64,000 nt of DNA from an uncultured Pseudoflavonifractor sp. (GTDB taxonomy: Bacteria; Bacillota; Clostridia; Oscillospirales; Oscillospiraceae). Below the pieces are notes generated by a model. It was given only the letters and a program-made list of their open reading frames with translations. It ran no database searches and was not told the DNA's origin. The stretch spans positions 62,001-126,000 of the forward strand of contig NZ_CALXEG010000002.1 in NCBI RefSeq assembly GCF_944387275.1. Reading direction: 5' to 3'. Positions 61,541-64,000 of this stretch are shown here, one piece after another (position 1 is the stretch's first letter; every line of letters begins with the position of its first letter). The position numbers and the translations under genes are program-made.

Positions 61541-61684
61541 ATGACGCCGGAGCAAGCCAGGGAACTCATATCACACCTGTCACTGGACGAGAAAATCAGT
61601 CTGAACGAGATGCTAAAAGACCTTGCACAAAAGCGTCAACCTTGTCCTTCTCTTCCAGAGTCAGATGGGTCAACCGCTCAATAA
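61541..61684 (+). CDS. Small 47-residue protein overlapping the repressor gene on the other strand
   Basis: An ATG behind GGGGAGG, with a good promoter 54 bases upstream, opens a 47-codon frame MTPEQARELISHLSLDEKI... ending STAQ. The sequence is helical and charged, like the short proteins found at the same place in other Firmicute phage modules. Its last 89 bases are antisense to the 3' end of the repressor gene, so the transcripts could interfere. Coding is likely from the signals, but the function is unknown. Confidence 0.5.
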   Translation: MTPEQARELISHLSLDEKISLNEMLKDLAQKRQPCPSLPESDGSTAQ

Positions 61685-61922
61685 GTTCATTATCAAGCTC
61701 GCTCTCAGATGTGGGGGCGAGCTTTTCTTCGTCTCGACCAAGGAGGTAGTCTGTACTTACACCGAATATTTCAGATATTTTTGCAATGGTCTCAGGATTT
61801 GGAGTGGCTTTCCCTGTTTCCCATTTTCCAACGGCTTGCTGGCTGACAAATAATCTTGCTGCAAGCTCTTTTTGAGACATCTTGTTTTCTGCGCGGAGCT
61901 CTTTCAATCGCTGGGCTAACAT
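61596..61922 (-). CDS. XRE-family (CI-like) repressor
   Basis: 108 residues. The N-terminal helix-turn-helix is MSQKELAARLFVSQQAVGKWETG (helices about 15-38), then IAKISEIFGVSTDYLLGRDE, typical of clostridial phage repressors. The C-terminal 35 residues are helical (ERLTHLTLEEKDKVDAFVQGL) and may dimerise. No Ser-Lys protease domain is present, so SOS cleavage like that of lambda CI is not expected. AGGAGG lies nine bases before the ATG. It is divergent from the Cro-like gene with operators between. Confidence 0.93.
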   Translation of the reverse strand: MLAQRLKELRAENKMSQKELAARLFVSQQAVGKWETGKATPNPETIAKISEIFGVSTDYLLGRDEEKLAPTSESELDNELIERLTHLTLEEKDKVDAFVQGLLASRSD

Positions 61923-61949
61923 GGAAAGTCACCTCCTCTTTAAATCAAT

Positions 61950-61978
61950 AATATACTACCTATGGTAGGCAACCACAA
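61950..61978 (-). promoter_or_regulatory. Repressor promoter with operator in its spacer
   Basis: Minus strand TTGTGG (61973-61978), 17 bases, TATATT (61950-61955). The palindrome CTACCTATGGTAG (61956-61968) fills the spacer. Confidence 0.75.
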
Positions 61979-61998
61979 GCGAAATTTAAAATTTACAC

Positions 61999-62027
61999 TT
62001 GACAACAACTAAAAGTAGTAATATTAT
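61999..62027 (+). promoter_or_regulatory. Cro-side promoter with operator in its spacer
   Basis: TTGACA (61999-62004), 17 bases, TATTAT (62022-62027). ACTA-AAAG-TAGT (62008-62019) lies in the spacer and a related ACCT-TATG-TAGT at 62041-62052 just downstream. Confidence 0.85.
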
Positions 62028-62072
62028 ATGCTTGAAAACAACCTTATGTAGTTATATGGGGAGGAGGGAACA

Positions 62073-62282
62073 ATGGTGAACAACATAAAGTTGTTGAGAG
62101 AGAAAAAGGGAATATCGCAGGCAGCACTGGCCTCACAAGTCGGGGTTTGCCCCCAGGCAGTCGGAAAGTGGGAACGTGGAGAATCAGATCCCAAATGGGC
62201 CATTGCACCAGCCCTTGCTGATGCCCTGCACTGTTCTATTGACGAGTTATATGGCCGCACGCCGCCCGAGGCGGCCAGCTGA
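62073..62282 (+). CDS. Cro-like XRE-family regulator
   Basis: 69 residues, almost wholly a helix-turn-helix: NNIKLLREKKGISQAALASQ, then VCPQAVGKWERGESDPKWA, ending LADALHCSIDELYGRTP. Its recognition helix (QAVGKWERG) is close to that of the repressor (QAVGKWETG), as expected if both read the same operators. GGGGAGGAGG lies before the ATG. It is the first gene of the rightward early operon. Confidence 0.92.
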   Translation: MVNNIKLLREKKGISQAALASQVGVCPQAVGKWERGESDPKWAIAPALADALHCSIDELYGRTPPEAAS

Positions 62283-62297
62283 GAGGAGGGGAAGGAC

Positions 62298-62495
62298 ATG
62301 ATGCAGGGAGACACCCCGGAGCTGCGGAGGATCGTCCGGTGGCTGGAGGGGCAGTTTGAGCCGGGCCAGCTGGCCCGGGTGGAGCGGGTGACCAAGAACG
62401 CCGTCCGAATCACGGATCGCTGGGGCGACACGGACCTGGTCATCTGCCGGCAGGACGGGGACGTGGAGATTATGCCCGTCCCGGAGGCCTGCTGA
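62298..62495 (+). CDS. Small hypothetical early protein
   Basis: 65 residues from MMQGDTPELRRIVRWLEG; GAGGAGGGG precedes the tandem ATG pair. It is predicted as a helix followed by three to four beta strands (VERVTKNAVRITDRWGDTDLVICRQ). There are no known motifs. It begins 15 bases after the Cro-like gene and is likely in the same operon. Its GC content is high, like later early genes and unlike the switch region. Confidence 0.65.
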   Translation: MMQGDTPELRRIVRWLEGQFEPGQLARVERVTKNAVRITDRWGDTDLVICRQDGDVEIMPVPEAC

Positions 62496-62536
62496 ACTAT
62501 CTGCAAGTATTTTATCCTGAAAAGGAGGTGATTACC

Positions 62537-62992
62537 ATGCAGGATGAAACCCGAAATATCTATAAGACCTGTCGCAAGGCTGCCGGGCTTACTCAGGAAG
62601 CGGCAGCGGAGCGGCTGGGTATTAGCGTGGAGAGCCTGCGGGCCTACGAGACCGGCCAGCGGGTGCCGCCTGACGAAGTGGTTGAGGCGATGTCCGACCT
62701 GTATAACACGCTGCATCTGATTGTGCGGCATGTGCGCGAAAAGAACGCCATGTACAGCCGTGTGGTGCCCGAGGTGCCTAAGATGGACGTCTTGGCTGCC
62801 AGCGCCCGGCTCACCAATCGGATTTTCGAGTTTGCCGAAAACCACTCGGCCAATCGGCTTATGCGCATTGCCGAGGACAATGTCATCGATAGCAATGAGC
62901 GAGTCGAGTTTGATGCCATTATGGAAGACCTTCAGGAGATTGTATCCGCTGCTCTGGCTCTTCGGTGTGCCCAGGGTGAGCAGGACCCGTAG
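62537..62992 (+). CDS. XRE-family regulator with helical C-terminal domain
   Basis: 151 residues. ATG 62537 follows AAAGGAGG; a GTG three codons earlier overlaps that site. The N-terminal helix-turn-helix is IYKTCRKAAGLTQEAAAERL with ISVESLRAYETGQRVPPDE. The remaining 90 residues are helical (LHLIVRHVREKNAMYSRVVPE ... EIVSAALALRC) without a family assignment. It is probably a second-level regulator of the early operon. Confidence 0.85.
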   Translation: MQDETRNIYKTCRKAAGLTQEAAAERLGISVESLRAYETGQRVPPDEVVEAMSDLYNTLHLIVRHVREKNAMYSRVVPEVPKMDVLAASARLTNRIFEFAENHSANRLMRIAEDNVIDSNERVEFDAIMEDLQEIVSAALALRCAQGEQDP

Positions 62993-63052
62993 GCATAAAA
63001 AAATCCGCCCCCAGGTGGTCGAGACCTGAGGACGGAAAAGGAGAACTAACTA

Positions 63053-63259
63053 ATGAAAATATACCATAAGACGGGCGGAAATGCAAGGAATTTCCGCTGG
63101 ATTCGTGCACCCTTTTTGGGCTTGCTGGGTGTCCTGATCCTGGGCGCCGTGGGCAACATCGAGTGCGGTTTTGTCAGCGTCCGGGCCGGGGCCGTGATCC
63201 TGGCGGCGCTGGCTGCCGGGCTGGCCCTGACGCTGGCCTGGCCGAAGAGGAGGGGCTGA
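63053..63259 (+). CDS. Small membrane protein
   Basis: 68 residues with two membrane spans (about 20-37 and 43-61) after a basic start MKIYHKTGGNARNFRW; AAAAGGAG lies upstream. No family was recognised. Short membrane proteins in early phage operons sometimes mediate exclusion, which is only a possibility here. Two bases separate it from the next gene. Confidence 0.65.
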   Translation: MKIYHKTGGNARNFRWIRAPFLGLLGVLILGAVGNIECGFVSVRAGAVILAALAAGLALTLAWPKRRG

Positions 63260-63260
63260 T

Positions 63261-63479
63261 ATGACCAGAAAAGAGGACGCGCGCTGGCGGGAACGCACAG
63301 CCCGCCAGTCCCGCACCTGGGTCCGGGACCCCTGGACCGTGCTGGGCACCCTGGAGGACGTGGTGAACACACCAAAGGAGACGTGTGCCGCCAAGCTCGA
63401 CCGGATACGGTTTGTGCTGGAGGCGTACTACAAAGCAGTGGAGGAGGAAAGCAGCAATGCCGAGAGTATGCCTAACTGA
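63261..63479 (+). CDS. Small hypothetical early protein
   Basis: 72 residues, MTRKEDARWRERTARQSRTW and then a helical part (LEDVVNTPKETCAAKLDRIRFVLEAYYKAVEEE). It is basic at the start and acidic at the end. It starts two bases after the preceding stop behind GAGGAGGGG, and its last 23 bases overlap the next gene. There are no recognised motifs; it is probably an early phage protein of unknown role. Confidence 0.65.
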   Translation: MTRKEDARWRERTARQSRTWVRDPWTVLGTLEDVVNTPKETCAAKLDRIRFVLEAYYKAVEEESSNAESMPN

Positions 63480-63702
63480 GGCCCAGCGGACGGCAGCCCG
63501 CTACAAGGACCGTATCAACCGCCTGGCCGACGGCCTGACCGTCTACAAGCGCCGCAACGGGAAGACCAACGAGGACATTGCCCGCGCCACCGGCGTGGGC
63601 ACCGTGGCCATCGGCCGCCTCATCTCCGGCGACCTCACCGTGCGCATGCCGCTGGAGACCTACTGGAGGCTGGAGGAGATGGCCAAAGTCAAGGACGAAT
63701 AG
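63457..63702 (+). CDS. Small XRE-like helix-turn-helix protein
   Basis: 81 residues from MPRVCLTEAQRTAARYKDRI; GGAGGAGG precedes the start. The helix-turn-helix is KTNEDIARATGVGTVAIGRLISG (about 37-59) followed by PLETYWRLEEMAKVKDE. Small single-domain proteins of this type act as phage transcription or excision factors. It overlaps the upstream gene in a different frame, implying translational coupling. Confidence 0.75.
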   Translation: MPRVCLTEAQRTAARYKDRINRLADGLTVYKRRNGKTNEDIARATGVGTVAIGRLISGDLTVRMPLETYWRLEEMAKVKDE

Positions 63703-63718
63703 ACAGGGGTGTGACAAG

Positions 63719-64000
63719 GTGCAGGGCAGACAGATCGAGGTGCGGCGGCGGAAGCTGCCGTACACCAACGTAAAGAACGACCTGATATGGGACAGCCGCC
63801 TGAGACTGCAAACCCGTTTTGCGCTCATCGCCATGCTGAGCCTGCCGGACGACTGGGACTACTCCATCCGGGGCATGGCGGCAAAGCTGGAGGTGTCCAA
63901 GGACACCATGGCCAGGATGCTCAAGGAGCTGGAGGAGGCTGGGTATCTGAAGCGGAAGACCCAGGAGCACGCCGCCTCCGGCCAGTTCGGCAGGGCCAGA
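63719..64000 (+). CDS. Replication-initiator-like winged-helix protein, N-terminal part (cut by window edge)
   Basis: 94 codons visible from a GTG at 63719, open to the last base. Residues VRRRKLPYTNVKNDLIWDSRL and the winged helix DDWDYSIRGMAAKLEVSKDTM plus LKELEEAGYLKRK match the N-terminal DNA-binding domain of phage replisome organisers and DnaD-like initiators. The catalytic or DnaB-recruiting part would lie beyond the window. Position after the early regulators fits a replication module. Confidence 0.7.
   Translation, partial: MQGRQIEVRRRKLPYTNVKNDLIWDSRLRLQTRFALIAMLSLPDDWDYSIRGMAAKLEVSKDTMARMLKELEEAGYLKRKTQEHAASGQFGRAR

Larger units (their letters stand above)
59305..64000. mobile_element. 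Left part of an integrated temperate element (prophage or similar)
   Basis: It begins at a tRNA 3' fragment, followed by an inward tyrosine integrase, a cargo gene, a CI-type repressor, a divergent Cro-type gene, several short early genes and a replication-initiator-like gene at the window edge. This order is the lysogeny/early module of temperate phages, and some integrative elements share it. No structural, packaging or conjugation gene is visible, so the type stays open. The right end is outside the window. Confidence 0.8.

Overview
The window looks like a chromosomal segment of a GC-rich gut clostridium (Bacillota, probably Oscillospiraceae of the Flavonifractor/Lawsonibacter/Intestinimonas kind). 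The basis is Firmicute-type sigma-A promoters and ribosome-binding sites, a CIRCE element, LytTR/GHKL regulators, copper-amine-oxidase-like surface domains and strong GC-rich codon bias. The exact genus cannot be fixed from sequence reading alone.

Layout. 1-8493 (+) is the end of an exopolysaccharide/capsule cluster: a nucleotidyltransferase tail, a signal-peptidase-like protein, a membrane nucleotide-sugar epimerase/dehydratase, a PHP tyrosine phosphatase and two tandem BY-kinases with Tyr/Gly-rich tails. 8674-16959 holds a surface protein, CIRCE-controlled htpG, a DUF815 ATPase, a glycerol-dehydrogenase-like enzyme, a TtcA-like/FlaR-like pair and rplM-rpsI behind a consensus promoter. 17630-27695 is a LytTR/GHKL two-component pair followed by two GH3 glycosidases of permuted domain order, with a carbohydrate-binding-like lipoprotein between them. 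In this stretch the response regulator carries a +1 frameshift and the first GH3 gene an exact 14-bp tandem duplication that breaks its frame.

27874-50144 is housekeeping: an EamA transporter, mtaB, an HPr-like protein lacking the phosphorylatable His, a YfbR-like HD phosphohydrolase, an ACT-UPF0210 pair, pgi, a MATE pump, the selenocysteine locus (selA-selB-tRNA-Sec, minus strand), murI, DUF1934-argS, a split transketolase and a Cof phosphatase. Two palindrome-rich inserts lie directly behind the UPF0210 gene and pgi. Each is bracketed by a duplicate of the host gene's last 32-39 bases including the stop codon, and the two inserts resemble each other. They are the best candidate here for an undescribed small mobile element. 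50270-52105 is a lower-GC patch with a DJ-1-like protein, a GNAT acetyltransferase and degenerate sequence. 52312-58356 is gltB-gltD behind a promoter that runs straight into an intrinsic terminator.

From 59305 to the end lies the left end of an integrated temperate element: a tRNA 3' fragment (attachment site), a tyrosine integrase, a HIRAN-like/zinc-binding cargo protein bracketed by a 17-bp inverted repeat, and a CI/Cro-type switch. Both switch promoters carry a palindromic operator inside the 17-base spacer. Early genes follow, ending in a replication-initiator-like gene cut by the window edge. The intact tRNA is predicted beyond the right edge.
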